Assembly: GCA_014650015.1 (NCBI GenBank)
Contig: BMUD01000009.1
Coordinates: 1-64,000, forward strand
Length of the DNA: 64,000 nucleotides
From: Streptomyces griseoloalbus
GTDB taxonomy: Bacteria > Actinomycetota > Actinomycetes > Streptomycetales > Streptomycetaceae
Direction of reading: 5' to 3'
The position numbers were made by a program, and so were the translations under genes. The notes beneath the pieces are model-generated. The model searched no databases and was not told the origin of the DNA. It saw nothing but the letters and a program-made list of their open reading frames with translations. This document shows positions 25,335 to 33,322 of the stretch, piece after piece; the stretch's first letter is position 1; every line of letters starts with the position of its first letter.

Positions 25335-25437
25335 ACGTCTGGTCACCTCCCGCCCGCGTGCCGGATCAGCCGTCTTCGACTCTACGGGCGGGGTCTGACA
25401 ATCGGCCCCGGCGGCCGGTGCGGATCGGTGTGCGGGA

Positions 25438-26016
25438 TCAGGGCACGGTACGGGAGACGAGGTACACCCTCGGGTAGCCCGGCTTGTTGTGGTGGACGAC
25501 GATGTCGTGCGTGGGCGCCGGCCTCTTCTGCTCGTGGACGAGTCCCGACCAGGTGCCGGGGCCGTCGAAGGTCCAGCCGGTGACGTTCCGGTCGCGCTCG
25601 CCGATGGTGATGTCGTCCCGCTTCAGATCGTTCTGCTGCACGCCCATGCTGGTGAGGAAGGCGCTCAGGCCCGCGTCGGTGGTCTCGAACTCGACGTACA
25701 GGCGGCTGGTCTTCCAGTTGTTGGTCTCGTAGGTGGCCACCCACCAGGCGGGGTGCGGGACGGGCACCTGGTAGAGGCGGCGCTGGAGCTTCGACGGCCA
25801 GCCGTAGGTCAGCCCGGTCGCGGAGTACTTCGCCTCCTTGTCCTTGCCGCTGGCCCTGCTCTGGTTCGCGGAGATCACCAGATAGCCGGCCGGGATGCCG
25901 ATGAGCAGCACGATGATCAGCAGGGTGAGCGACCTGCGGCGGATCATGTGCCGCCGGTCCTCGGCCGGGCGGGGCTCGCCCGGGAAACCTGCCTGCTGGG
26001 GAAACTCGCCGGTCAC
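25438..26016 (-). CDS. Hypothetical membrane-anchored protein
   Basis: 192 residues. A basic cytoplasmic N-terminus (RRHMIRRR) precedes one transmembrane helix (LTLLIIVLLIGIPAGYLVI, about residues 29-47); the rest is extracytoplasmic, with many aromatic residues. The GTG at 26016 overlaps the stop of the ROK kinase gene (GTGA), so it is coupled to that gene. No family is recognised. It is followed by the helicase gene after 103 bases. Confidence 0.75.
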   Translation of the reverse strand: MTGEFPQQAGFPGEPRPAEDRRHMIRRRSLTLLIIVLLIGIPAGYLVISANQSRASGKDKEAKYSATGLTYGWPSKLQRRLYQVPVPHPAWWVATYETNNWKTSRLYVEFETTDAGLSAFLTSMGVQQNDLKRDDITIGERDRNVTGWTFDGPGTWSGLVHEQKRPAPTHDIVVHHNKPGYPRVYLVSRTVP

Positions 26017-27161
26017 AGCGACTCCTGGGTGGTACGCCGGGCCTCCGAGTACCGCTCGTAGCGCTCGTACCGCTCGACCCGGCGGCGCTTGGCGCGGCGG
26101 AAGCGGCGGGCGACCAGGCGGGCGAGGTCGGCGGCGCCGACCATGCCGGCCTCGGGGCCGAGCTGAGCGCGGACGATGTGGGCCTCGGGGCGGTAGCCGC
26201 GGCCGGTGAGCTGGCGCTTGAAGGCGTCCCGCGCGGGGCCGATCAGCAGGTCGTCGGCGGCGGAGACGCCGCCGCCGATGACGAAGCAGGAGGGGTCGAG
26301 GGCGGCGGCGAGGTTGGCGATGCCCACGCCGAGCCACTGGCCGATGTCCTGGAGCAGTTCGATGCACATCGCGTCGCCCTCGCGGGCCAGCTCGGTGATC
26401 ATCGGGCCACTGATGTCGGCGATGTTTCCCTTGACGTGCTCGATGATCCCGTAGGCGACCGGCGAGTCGGCCGCGGCCAGCTCGCGCGCCTCGCGGACCA
26501 GCGCGTTGCCGGAGCTGTACTGCTCCCAGCAGCCGCGGTTGCCGCAGGGGCAGCGGTGGCCGCCGGGGACGACCTGCATATGGCCGAACTCACCGGCGAC
26601 GCCGTACTTGCCGCGCTTGACCTGCCCGTCCTCCAGGATCGCGCCGCCGATGCCGGTGCCCAGGGTGATCATGACGAGGTGGTCCTCGCCGCGCCCGGCG
26701 CCGAAGCGCCACTCCGCCCAGGCGGCGGCGTTGGCGTCGTTGTCGACCAGGACGGGGACGGCGAGGCGGCCGGCGAGGCGGTCGCGCAGCGGCTCGTTGC
26801 GCCAGGACAGGTGGGGGGCGAACAGCACGCGGTTGCGGTCGGCGTCGACCCAGCCGGCCGCGCCGATGCCGACCGCGTGCACGTCGTGCCGGTCGGACAG
26901 GTCCAGCACCAGTTCGACGATGGTGTCCTCGACGACCTTCGGGCTCTTGGACTTGTCCGGGGTCTCCGTGCGGAGCCGCTCCAGGATGTTGCCGTCGGCG
27001 TCGACGACGCCCGCCATCACCTTGGTGCCGCCGATGTCGATGCCGACCGTCGGGACACGGGGCGCCGTCAGGTGGGAGCGGCGCTCCCTGGTGCCGACGG
27101 TTCTCAGGACCGGGGCACGGCGGGAGCCGATGGGGGCGGTGAAGTCGCGGTAGGTGCTCAT
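26013..27161 (-). CDS. ROK-family sugar kinase (glucokinase-like)
   Basis: 382 residues. GIDIGGTKVMAGVVD is the ATP phosphate-binding loop; DNDANAAAWAEWRFG holds the catalytic Asp region; GEFGHMQV and the cysteine cluster CPCGNRGCWEQY form the ROK signature with its structural zinc site. Phosphorylates glucose or a related hexose with ATP. It has an extra ~40-residue N-terminus and a repetitive basic/Tyr tail (RYERYERYSEARR). The ATG at 27161 was chosen; an internal start nearer the ROK domain is possible. Coupled to the membrane gene downstream. Confidence 0.88.
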   Translation of the reverse strand: MSTYRDFTAPIGSRRAPVLRTVGTRERRSHLTAPRVPTVGIDIGGTKVMAGVVDADGNILERLRTETPDKSKSPKVVEDTIVELVLDLSDRHDVHAVGIGAAGWVDADRNRVLFAPHLSWRNEPLRDRLAGRLAVPVLVDNDANAAAWAEWRFGAGRGEDHLVMITLGTGIGGAILEDGQVKRGKYGVAGEFGHMQVVPGGHRCPCGNRGCWEQYSSGNALVREARELAAADSPVAYGIIEHVKGNIADISGPMITELAREGDAMCIELLQDIGQWLGVGIANLAAALDPSCFVIGGGVSAADDLLIGPARDAFKRQLTGRGYRPEAHIVRAQLGPEAGMVGAADLARLVARRFRRAKRRRVERYERYERYSEARRTTQESL

Positions 27162-27684
27162 CGTGTGCGATTGTGCCGCACGGCTCCGCCGGGTGCCGAA
27201 CAGATCCCGGGTGCGTGGTGCGGATCATGGCCGGGTGCGGGTGCGTCGGGGCCGGTCGCGCAGTTCCCCGCGCCCCGGACAGTGGCGCAGGCCGTTCAGC
27301 TCGTCTCCGCCGGCCGTCCGCCTTGCCGGCTCGTCCCAGGTGATGCGGTCCCGGTGCCGTCCGCCTTCTTGTCGACGGCCGCGTCCACGAGCTGCGCCCG
27401 CTGCTGGGCCTCGCCGTCGGGGAGTACAGGAAGCGGATGGTGTCGTTCACGGCGGCCTCGGCCAACGGGCGGAGGACGCCCGTTCGGCCGCGGCGGCCCA
27501 GGGAAGGGCGGGGGTGAACGCCCCCGCTGGTTGCGTGCGCAAGGGGCTGATGACCACAGCAGCCCCAAACGCCCCCTTCCGGACACGGACACCGGGCGTC
27601 CCCGCGCGGGGGACCACAAGCCGGTCACATTGTCCGGACAATGCGACGAAGCGGAGTGCGGGTGCGCGGCGGGCGCCGCGGTGC
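27162..27684. other. Region with a gene relic and a palindrome
   Basis: On the minus strand between about 27,470 and 27,297, two frames together read AEAAVNDTIRFLYSP then DGEAQQRAQLVDAAVDKKA, suggesting the end of a small protein broken by a one-base shift; the family is not recognised. A perfect 16-bp palindrome lies upstream of it at 27,628. No intact gene was seen. Confidence 0.4.
27628..27643. promoter_or_regulatory. Palindromic operator, probable GntR target
   Basis: CATTGTCCGGACAATG is a perfect 16-bp palindrome 42 bases past the GntR gene's stop. Its core TTGTCCGGACA recurs upstream of the same gene at 28,499, which supports a binding site for that regulator. Confidence 0.6.
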
Positions 27685-28449
27685 TCAGGACCGTACGAGC
27701 AGCTGGAACTCGAAGGAGTAGCGCGAGGGCCGGTAGGTGTGCGTGCCGAACTCCACCGCGCGCCCGGTGTCGTCGAAGGTCACGCGCTGCATGGTGAGCA
27801 GCGGGGCGCCCGTCTGCTCGCCGAGCCGCTCGGCCTCGGTGGCGGTGGCGGACCGTGCGCCGATGGTCTGGCGGGCGCTGTGCAGGGTGATCCCGGCGGC
27901 CCGCATCAGCCGGTACAGACCGGTGGCCTCCAGTTGCCCGGTGTCCAGGTCGAGGAGGCCGGGCGGCAGGTAGTTGCAGAGGTGCGCCATCGGTTCCCCG
28001 TGTGTGAACCGCAGCCGTTCGAGCCGGTGCACCTCGCTGTCCTCGGCCACGCCGAGCGCGGCCGCGACCTCGGCGGACACGGCGACGACGGTGTTGACCA
28101 GCACCTTGGTGGCGGGTCGCTGCCCGGCCGCCTCCAGGTCGTCGTAGAGGCTGCTGAGTTCCAGCGGGCGCTTGACCTGGCTGTGCACCACCTGGGTGCC
28201 GACCCCGCGGCGGCGTACCAGCAGACCCTTGTCGACGAGGGACTGGATGGCCTGGCGGACGGTCGGACGGGACAGGCCGAGCCGCGCGGCGAGCTCGATC
28301 TCGTTGCCGAGCAGGGTGCCGGGGGTCAGCACGCCGCGCTCGATGGCGGACTCCAGCTGCTGGGACAGCTGGAAGTACAACGGCACGGGGGAGCCGCGGT
28401 CCACGCTCAGCTCCAGCTGCACGGTCGGGTCCACTTCTGGTTTCGGCAC
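27685..28449 (-). CDS. GntR-family transcriptional regulator, HutC/UTRA subfamily
   Basis: 254 residues. The N-terminal winged helix carries VPLYFQLSQQLESAIERG, GNEIELAARLGLSRPTVRQ and QSLVDKGLLVRRRGVGT. The C-terminal UTRA effector domain runs from EVHRLERLRFTHGEPMAHL to RAVEFGTHTYRPSRYSFEF. Usually a repressor released by a sugar or related metabolite. Divergent from the Gfo/Idh/MocA dehydrogenase, its likely target, with matching palindromes on both sides of its own gene. Confidence 0.9.
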   Translation of the reverse strand: MPKPEVDPTVQLELSVDRGSPVPLYFQLSQQLESAIERGVLTPGTLLGNEIELAARLGLSRPTVRQAIQSLVDKGLLVRRRGVGTQVVHSQVKRPLELSSLYDDLEAAGQRPATKVLVNTVVAVSAEVAAALGVAEDSEVHRLERLRFTHGEPMAHLCNYLPPGLLDLDTGQLEATGLYRLMRAAGITLHSARQTIGARSATATEAERLGEQTGAPLLTMQRVTFDDTGRAVEFGTHTYRPSRYSFEFQLLVRS

Positions 28450-28498
28450 GGCCCGAGCGTAGCCCCGTGCGCTGTTGACGGGAAGTCGTGTAGTCCGG

Positions 28499-28521
28499 TT
28501 GTCCGGACATACGAATTGACA
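28499..28521 (+). promoter_or_regulatory. Operator plus -35 element of the dehydrogenase gene
   Basis: TTGTCCGGACAT (28499-28510) matches the palindrome core at 27,628 and is preceded by a second half-site (GTCCGG). A consensus -35 TTGACA follows at 28516-28521, 30 bases before the ATG at 28,551. A -10 about 17-18 bases further on would fall almost at the ATG, so the mRNA may be leaderless or nearly so. Confidence 0.55.
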
Positions 28522-28550
28522 GGGAGCGGCGCCGGGCCCACTTTGTTTCC

Positions 28551-29573
28551 ATGCGCATCGGGGTCATCGGTACGGGCCGTATCGGCACCATTCACGCCCA
28601 CACACTCAGCAGGCACCGCGACGTCGGCTCCCTGATCCTCACGGACGTGGATCCGGCGCGGGCCCAGGCCCTCGCCCACCGGCTCGGCGAGACGGCGGCG
28701 CCCGGGGTGGACGAGATCTACACCTGGGGGGTGGACGCCGTGGTGATCACGGCGGCCACGTCCGCCCACGCCGATCTGATCGGCCGGGCGGCACGCGCGG
28801 GGCTGCCGGTGTTCTGCGAGAAACCCATCGCCCTGGACCTCGCGGGCACGTTACAGGCGATCACGGAGGTCGAGACCGCCGGGACAGTGCTGCAGATGGG
28901 CTTCCAGCGCCGGTTCGACACCGGCTACAGGGGCGCGCGCGAGGCGGTGCGCTCCGGACGGCTCGGGCGGCTGCACACCGTACGGGCGATGACCAGTGAC
29001 CCGGAGCCGCCGCCGGCCGGGTATCTGCCGCAGTCCGGCGGCCTGTACCGGGACAGTTCGATCCACGACTTCGACATCCTGCGCTGGGTGACCGGCCGGG
29101 ACGTCGTGGACGTCTACGCCGCCGGGTCCGACGCCGGACCCGCCGTGTTCCGCGAGGCGGGCGACGTCGACACGGGCGCGGCGCTCCTCACCCTCGACGA
29201 CGGCACGCTCGCCACCGTCACCGCGACCCGGATGAACGGCGCGGGCTACGACGTACGCATGGAGCTCGCCGGGGAGCGGGACCAGATCGTCGTCGGCCTG
29301 GACGACCGTACGCCGATCGCGTCCACCGAGCCGACCGGGCCGCCCGCCGCGGACAGGCCGTGGACGGGGTTCCTGGAGCGGTTCGCGGCCGCGTACGAGG
29401 CCGAGCTGATCGCGTTCGTCGAGGTGGTGCGCGGCGAGCGGGCCAACCCCTGCGACGGACGCGAGGCCCTTCAGGCCCTGCTGATCGCGGAGGCGTGCGA
29501 GCTGTCCCGCCGGGAACGCAGACCCGTCCGGCCGGCGGAGCTCACGAGCGGGGCGACCGCGGCGTTCACCTGA
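28551..29573 (+). CDS. Gfo/Idh/MocA-family NAD(P)-dependent dehydrogenase
   Basis: 340 residues. The N-terminal Rossmann domain starts IGVIGTGRIGTIHAHT, with the cofactor-selecting LILTDVDPARA; the EKPIALD motif (residues 94-100) contains the conserved Lys, and YRDSSIHDFDILRW holds the catalytic Asp-x-x-x-His region. Resembles inositol 2-dehydrogenase-like sugar dehydrogenases; the exact substrate is unknown. Monocistronic and divergent from the GntR gene. Confidence 0.9.
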   Translation: MRIGVIGTGRIGTIHAHTLSRHRDVGSLILTDVDPARAQALAHRLGETAAPGVDEIYTWGVDAVVITAATSAHADLIGRAARAGLPVFCEKPIALDLAGTLQAITEVETAGTVLQMGFQRRFDTGYRGAREAVRSGRLGRLHTVRAMTSDPEPPPAGYLPQSGGLYRDSSIHDFDILRWVTGRDVVDVYAAGSDAGPAVFREAGDVDTGAALLTLDDGTLATVTATRMNGAGYDVRMELAGERDQIVVGLDDRTPIASTEPTGPPAADRPWTGFLERFAAAYEAELIAFVEVVRGERANPCDGREALQALLIAEACELSRRERRPVRPAELTSGATAAFT

Positions 29574-29615
29574 CGCGGGAGCCGGCGCAGGCGCATCCCG
29601 CGGGCGTCCGGATCC

Positions 29616-30290
29616 TCAAGGGCCGTCGGTCTCCTCCAGGAGGCCGGCGTCGTGGGCGAGCAGGGCGATCTGCACCCGGTTGTTGAGGTCGAGCTTGGCC
29701 AGGATCCGGGAGACATGGGTCTTGACCGTGGCCACGCTCATGTAGAGCTCCCCGGCGATCTCGGCGTTGGCCAGACCGCGGCCGACCGCGACGGCGACCT
29801 CGCGTTCGCGGTCGTTGAGGCCGCCGACCCGCGTTCGCGCGCGGGTGCGCCGCGTGTCGGCGGCGGTGCCGGCCGCGTGGGCCATCAACTGCCGGGTGAC
29901 GGTGGGCGACAGCACCGGATCGCCGGCCGCGACCCGGCGCACCGCGGCGACGATCTCGGCGGGCGGGGTGTCCTTGAGGACGAACCCGGCGGCGCCCGCG
30001 CGCAGCGCCCGCAGCACCTGCTCGTCGGCGTGGAAGGTGGTGAGCACCACGACCTGCGGGGCGTCCTCGCGCCCGCGCAGCGACTCGGTCGCGGTGAGAC
30101 CGTCGACCGTCGGCATCCGGATGTCCATGAGGACGACGTCCGGGCGGGTGCGGTCGACGAGCTCCTCGACCTCGCCGCCGTCGCCCGCCTCACCGACGAT
30201 CTCGATGTCGTCGGCGCCGCCCATCATGAAGGACAACCCGGCCCGCACCAGCGGGTCGTCGTCGACGAGGAGCACTCTGATCGCAGCCAT
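29616..30290 (-). CDS. NarL-family response regulator
   Basis: 224 residues from the ATG at 30290. Receiver domain: VLLVDDDPLVRAGL with acidic pocket Asp residues, phospho-acceptor Asp in DVVLMDIRMP, the Thr in VLTTF and the Lys in VLKDTPP. The C-terminal LuxR helix-turn-helix is LNDREREVAVAVGRGLANA followed by VATVKTHVSRILAKL. Works with the histidine kinase encoded 105 bases upstream on the same strand. Confidence 0.93.
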   Translation of the reverse strand: MAAIRVLLVDDDPLVRAGLSFMMGGADDIEIVGEAGDGGEVEELVDRTRPDVVLMDIRMPTVDGLTATESLRGREDAPQVVVLTTFHADEQVLRALRAGAAGFVLKDTPPAEIVAAVRRVAAGDPVLSPTVTRQLMAHAAGTAADTRRTRARTRVGGLNDREREVAVAVGRGLANAEIAGELYMSVATVKTHVSRILAKLDLNNRVQIALLAHDAGLLEETDGP

Positions 30291-30395
30291 GGGCGGTACG
30301 TAATCACGGCCGGACGGGGCAGGACACAAGAAGCGCCCGATCCGCCGGACCGGCGCCGTGTCCCGGGGAGTTCGGCGCACCGCGCGGGCCGCGGT

Positions 30396-31646
30396 TCAGC
30401 CCCACGGCAGCCGCGCCCGTACCTCGAACCCGCCGTCGGAGGTGGGCCCGTGCTTCAGGGTGCCGCCCGCGAGGTTCGCCCGTTCGGTGAGACCGATCAG
30501 GCCCTGCCCGGCGCCGGGCACGGCGGGTACGTCCCCTCCCGGCGCGGGATTGCGCACGGTCACGGTGAGGTCCTCCCCCGGGCCGCCGGTGACGGACACG
30601 GTGACCTCCGTGCCGGGGGCGTGCTTGCGGGCGTTGGTCAGGCCCTCCTGGGCGATCCGGTAGGCGGTGCGGCCGACGGAGGCGGGGGCGTCCGCGGCGT
30701 CGTTGACACGGTGGTCCAGGGTGACCTTCATGCCGGCCTGCCGGGACTCGGCGACCAGGGTGTCGAGCGCCGCGAGCGTCGGCTGCGGCCGGCCCGAGTC
30801 GTCGGACTCCCGGGCGCGCAGCACGCCGATGATCTCCCGCAGGTCCTGCAGCGCCTCGTGCGCGCTCTCCCGGATGACGCCGGCCGCCCGCGCGATCTCC
30901 TCGCGCGGGGCGTCGGGCCGGAACTCGAGGGCGCCCGCGTGCACGCTCAGCAGGGTCAGCCGGTGGGCGAGCACATCGTGCATCTCCCGCGCGATGGCCT
31001 CGCGCGCGAGCCGCTGCGCCTGCTCGGCCCGCAGCCTCGCCTCCGTCTCGGCGCGCCGGGCCCGGTCCCTGAGGCTCAGCATGAGCTGCCGCTTGGACCG
31101 TACGAACATGCCCCAGCCCACGACGGCGACCGTCATCGCCATCAAGAGGATGACCGAGGCGAGATACGGCAGATCCGGATCGGGGCGCCACCAGAAGTAG
31201 AGCGGGACGAATGCCGCCTGTGCGCCGCCCACCCAGACGACGTACCGGAAGGGCCGGTGCACGGCGAGCGAGAACAGGGCGATCATGGCCACGCCGCCCG
31301 AGGTCTCCGAGACGGAGCCGACCGGGGCCATCACGGCGGCCAGTCCGAGCGGCCACCGCCGGCGCAGCCAGACCGCGGCGCAGGACAGCGCGCCGAGCAC
31401 CTGGTCGGCGGTGGCCAGCGAGGCGGGGACGCGGGCGTTGGCGGTGAGCGCGTCGGCGGCGAGCAGGCCCACCCCGACGGCCAGCAGGAAGCAGGAGAAG
31501 TCGACGAGCCAGTCGCGTGCGGTGCGCCGGGGCCTGCGCCCGGAGCGGGCCTCGTCGGGGTCGAGTTGGTGGATGAGGGCGGACGGGAAGAACCATCGGG
31601 GCCCCGTGAACTCCTGGGCGTACTGCGCCGCCCTGTCACCAGTCAC
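30396..31646 (-). CDS. NarL-type sensor histidine kinase
   Basis: 416 residues from a GTG at 31646. The N-terminal half has about five hydrophobic helices (DFSCFLLAVGVGLLAADAL; AVMAPVGSVSETSGG; SVILLMAMTVAVVGWG). The HisKA_3 phospho-acceptor His is in REAIAREMHDVLAHRL. The HATPase domain includes AYRIAQEGLTNARKHAPG (N-box) and GAGQGLIGLTERANLAGG (G-box). It senses an unknown signal at the membrane and phosphorylates the regulator encoded just downstream. Confidence 0.92.
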   Translation of the reverse strand: MTGDRAAQYAQEFTGPRWFFPSALIHQLDPDEARSGRRPRRTARDWLVDFSCFLLAVGVGLLAADALTANARVPASLATADQVLGALSCAAVWLRRRWPLGLAAVMAPVGSVSETSGGVAMIALFSLAVHRPFRYVVWVGGAQAAFVPLYFWWRPDPDLPYLASVILLMAMTVAVVGWGMFVRSKRQLMLSLRDRARRAETEARLRAEQAQRLAREAIAREMHDVLAHRLTLLSVHAGALEFRPDAPREEIARAAGVIRESAHEALQDLREIIGVLRARESDDSGRPQPTLAALDTLVAESRQAGMKVTLDHRVNDAADAPASVGRTAYRIAQEGLTNARKHAPGTEVTVSVTGGPGEDLTVTVRNPAPGGDVPAVPGAGQGLIGLTERANLAGGTLKHGPTSDGGFEVRARLPWG

Positions 31647-31825
31647 AGTCGACGAATCTACGCAAGGGGCACCGTGGGCGTCGCGGGTCCGGCGGGATCG
31701 TCGACCGAAGTCGCGGCACCGCAGACTTTCGGCGCGCCGGCCGGCGCGCATCGTGTCCTTCCGTCGGACAGGGCTCGCCCCGCGGCCGATGTGGGTGGGG
31801 GGTCCGCGGGGCGAGAGTCGGTGGC

Positions 31826-32032
31826 ATGAGGCAATTGCTGGGGGTTCTGGGTTTCCTCGCCGTGGTGCAGGGGGTGGCGGGAATGGTGAGCGAGTTCTCC
31901 GACTGGGACGGGGGGCTCGTGCGGCGGTTCGATTTCCTCGACGGCTACGAGGTCTACGGGAGCATCGCCCTGCTCGTGCTGGGCGTCGCCCTGTTCGCCG
32001 CCGCGGAGAGCCGGGGCCGGAGGTCCGGCTGA
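31826..32032 (+). CDS. Small membrane protein
   Basis: 68 residues with two hydrophobic segments (LLGVLGFLAVVQGVAGMV and IALLVLGVALFAAA) separated by an acidic loop. The ATG at 31826 follows GAGAGTCGGTGGC. No family is recognised. A strong hairpin overlapping the stop ends the unit and serves the convergent ribonuclease gene too. Confidence 0.65.
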   Translation: MRQLLGVLGFLAVVQGVAGMVSEFSDWDGGLVRRFDFLDGYEVYGSIALLVLGVALFAAAESRGRRSG

Positions 32033-32053
32033 TCGCCGGCCGGACCTCCGGCC
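32015..32053. terminator. Bidirectional terminator
   Basis: A perfect 15-bp inverted repeat (32015-32029 with 32039-32053) and 9-base loop between two convergent genes. The left arm lies inside the last codons of the small membrane gene. Confidence 0.75.
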
Positions 32054-32059
32054 GGGCGG

Positions 32060-32476
32060 TCAGCAGCCGTGGTCGACCAGGTCGAACGAGGCGTAGTGGT
32101 CGGCGGTGTAGTAGTCCTCCTGGTGCTCCTCACCGGTGACGATGCGGCGCGCGCCACGGGTGGGGGAACCGGGCGTGATCACCGTGTACTCGTGGTAGTA
32201 GCCGCTGGACTGGCCGGGCAGCAGGCCCTCCCGGTTCTGGAAGACGGTCCCGTCCTGGTCGAACGGGTAGGGGCCGCCCTGCTCGATCAGGTCGAGCGTG
32301 TCGTGCGCCTCGGGGGGCAGGTCGGTGTAGCAGATGTCGCCGACCGCCAGGACGGAGGCGGAGGCGACCGGGCCGGCGGCGTGGGCGGTGGTCGCGGAGA
32401 CCGCGCCGCCCAGGAGGAGGGTGGACAGGAGTACGGCTGCGGCGCCGGTCCGAGCGGCGCGTGGGGGGAATCGCAT
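32060..32476 (-). CDS. Secreted guanyl-specific ribonuclease, RNase Sa/N1 family
   Basis: 138 residues. A signal peptide (AAAVLLSTLLLGGAVSATTAHA) precedes a ~100-residue mature enzyme. The family pattern is clear: DICYTDLPPEAHDTLDLI, GPYPFDQDGTVFQNREGLLP, then the catalytic Glu in YYHEYTV, Arg in GARRIVTG and His in YYTADHYASFD. Two Cys residues (in DICYTD and at the end, DHGC) can form the single disulfide of RNase Sa. Cleaves RNA after guanine outside the cell. No barstar-like inhibitor gene is adjacent. Confidence 0.93.
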   Translation of the reverse strand: MRFPPRAARTGAAAVLLSTLLLGGAVSATTAHAAGPVASASVLAVGDICYTDLPPEAHDTLDLIEQGGPYPFDQDGTVFQNREGLLPGQSSGYYHEYTVITPGSPTRGARRIVTGEEHQEDYYTADHYASFDLVDHGC

Positions 32477-33322
32477 GACCCCATGATGACGCGCGTAGAC
32501 GCTGGCATGTCAATGACAACTACGAGGAAATTCCCGTCAGGTCCGGTGAACGGCAGGGGACTTGGAGCAGCAGCGGCCATTGCCCCGGCGCGCGGTCCGG
32601 CCGGCCGTCGAGCCCGCCGCGGGCGAGGGTGTCACGGCGGACGAGGCGCGCCGCCGGGCCGCCGCGTCGCCGGACCTGATGTGCCGGCCGCCCGGGAACG
32701 GCCTGCACCTCCGTGAAGCGGCATGCGCCGCACGCCCGGGAACGGCCCGTACGCCCACGGATAGGCGTCACGCCGTGTTCGGCGGTGTCGGCGGGGATCG
32801 TCATGGAGGAACAGGCGGTCATTACCATCCCTGGCGCGGCCCGCGTGAGGGTTTGTGACCCACTGCGGACATGAATGTCCGAGTCGACACGCCAACGCAT
32901 TCCGGGATACCGGAACCGCCCGCACGTCGCGGACGAGCTGACGACCGCCCGCATTCCCACCCTGGCACACCATCCGGACATCAGGAAAGATCCCCCTCGA
33001 GGAAATCCCGCATCTGGGACGGGGCTTGACGGACAGTCACGATCAATGCATCCTCCAATTACTTCCACCGGCGGACCGCCTCCGACCACGAGATAACGGC
33101 TCCACCTGCCATGACAGTCCAGTGAAGCGCACGTTTCTCGACGGTTAAAGGAAATGCAGATCCAGTGAAGAATCGTTTCTTCTCATGGAGACGCGCACCC
33201 GCCGGAAGGCTGTACCGAAGCACGTGACCAAGAAGTGAGAATCTCTCACGTTCACCGGCGGAATGACCCGCGAGTCGGCGCGACAACCGCGCGAGCAACT
33301 CGCCGATAAAGGGAGAAGAACA
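32477..33322. other. Long intergenic region with two palindromes
   Basis: 846 bp without a believable gene on either strand. It contains CGGACATGAATGTCCG (32866-32881) and GTGAGAATCTCTCAC (33235-33249). The last ~250 bases are clearly less GC-rich than the neighbourhood, as expected for the promoter region of the operon starting at 33,323. Remnants of eroded coding sequence may occupy the first half. Confidence 0.5.
33235..33249 (+). promoter_or_regulatory. Possible operator upstream of the metallolyase operon
   Basis: GTGAGA-ATC-TCTCAC, perfect 6-bp arms, 73 bases before the start codon at 33,323. No regulator gene is adjacent, so the binding protein is unknown. Confidence 0.4.

Noticed and set aside
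22287-25583. A plus-strand open frame of 1,098 codons opposite the helicase
   Set aside because: It has the composition of an antisense shadow and no domain. The minus frame has all SNF2 motifs.
32520-33089. Minus-strand frames in the 846-bp region before the metallolyase operon
   Set aside because: No motifs, no ribosome site, unnatural composition. Left as intergenic.
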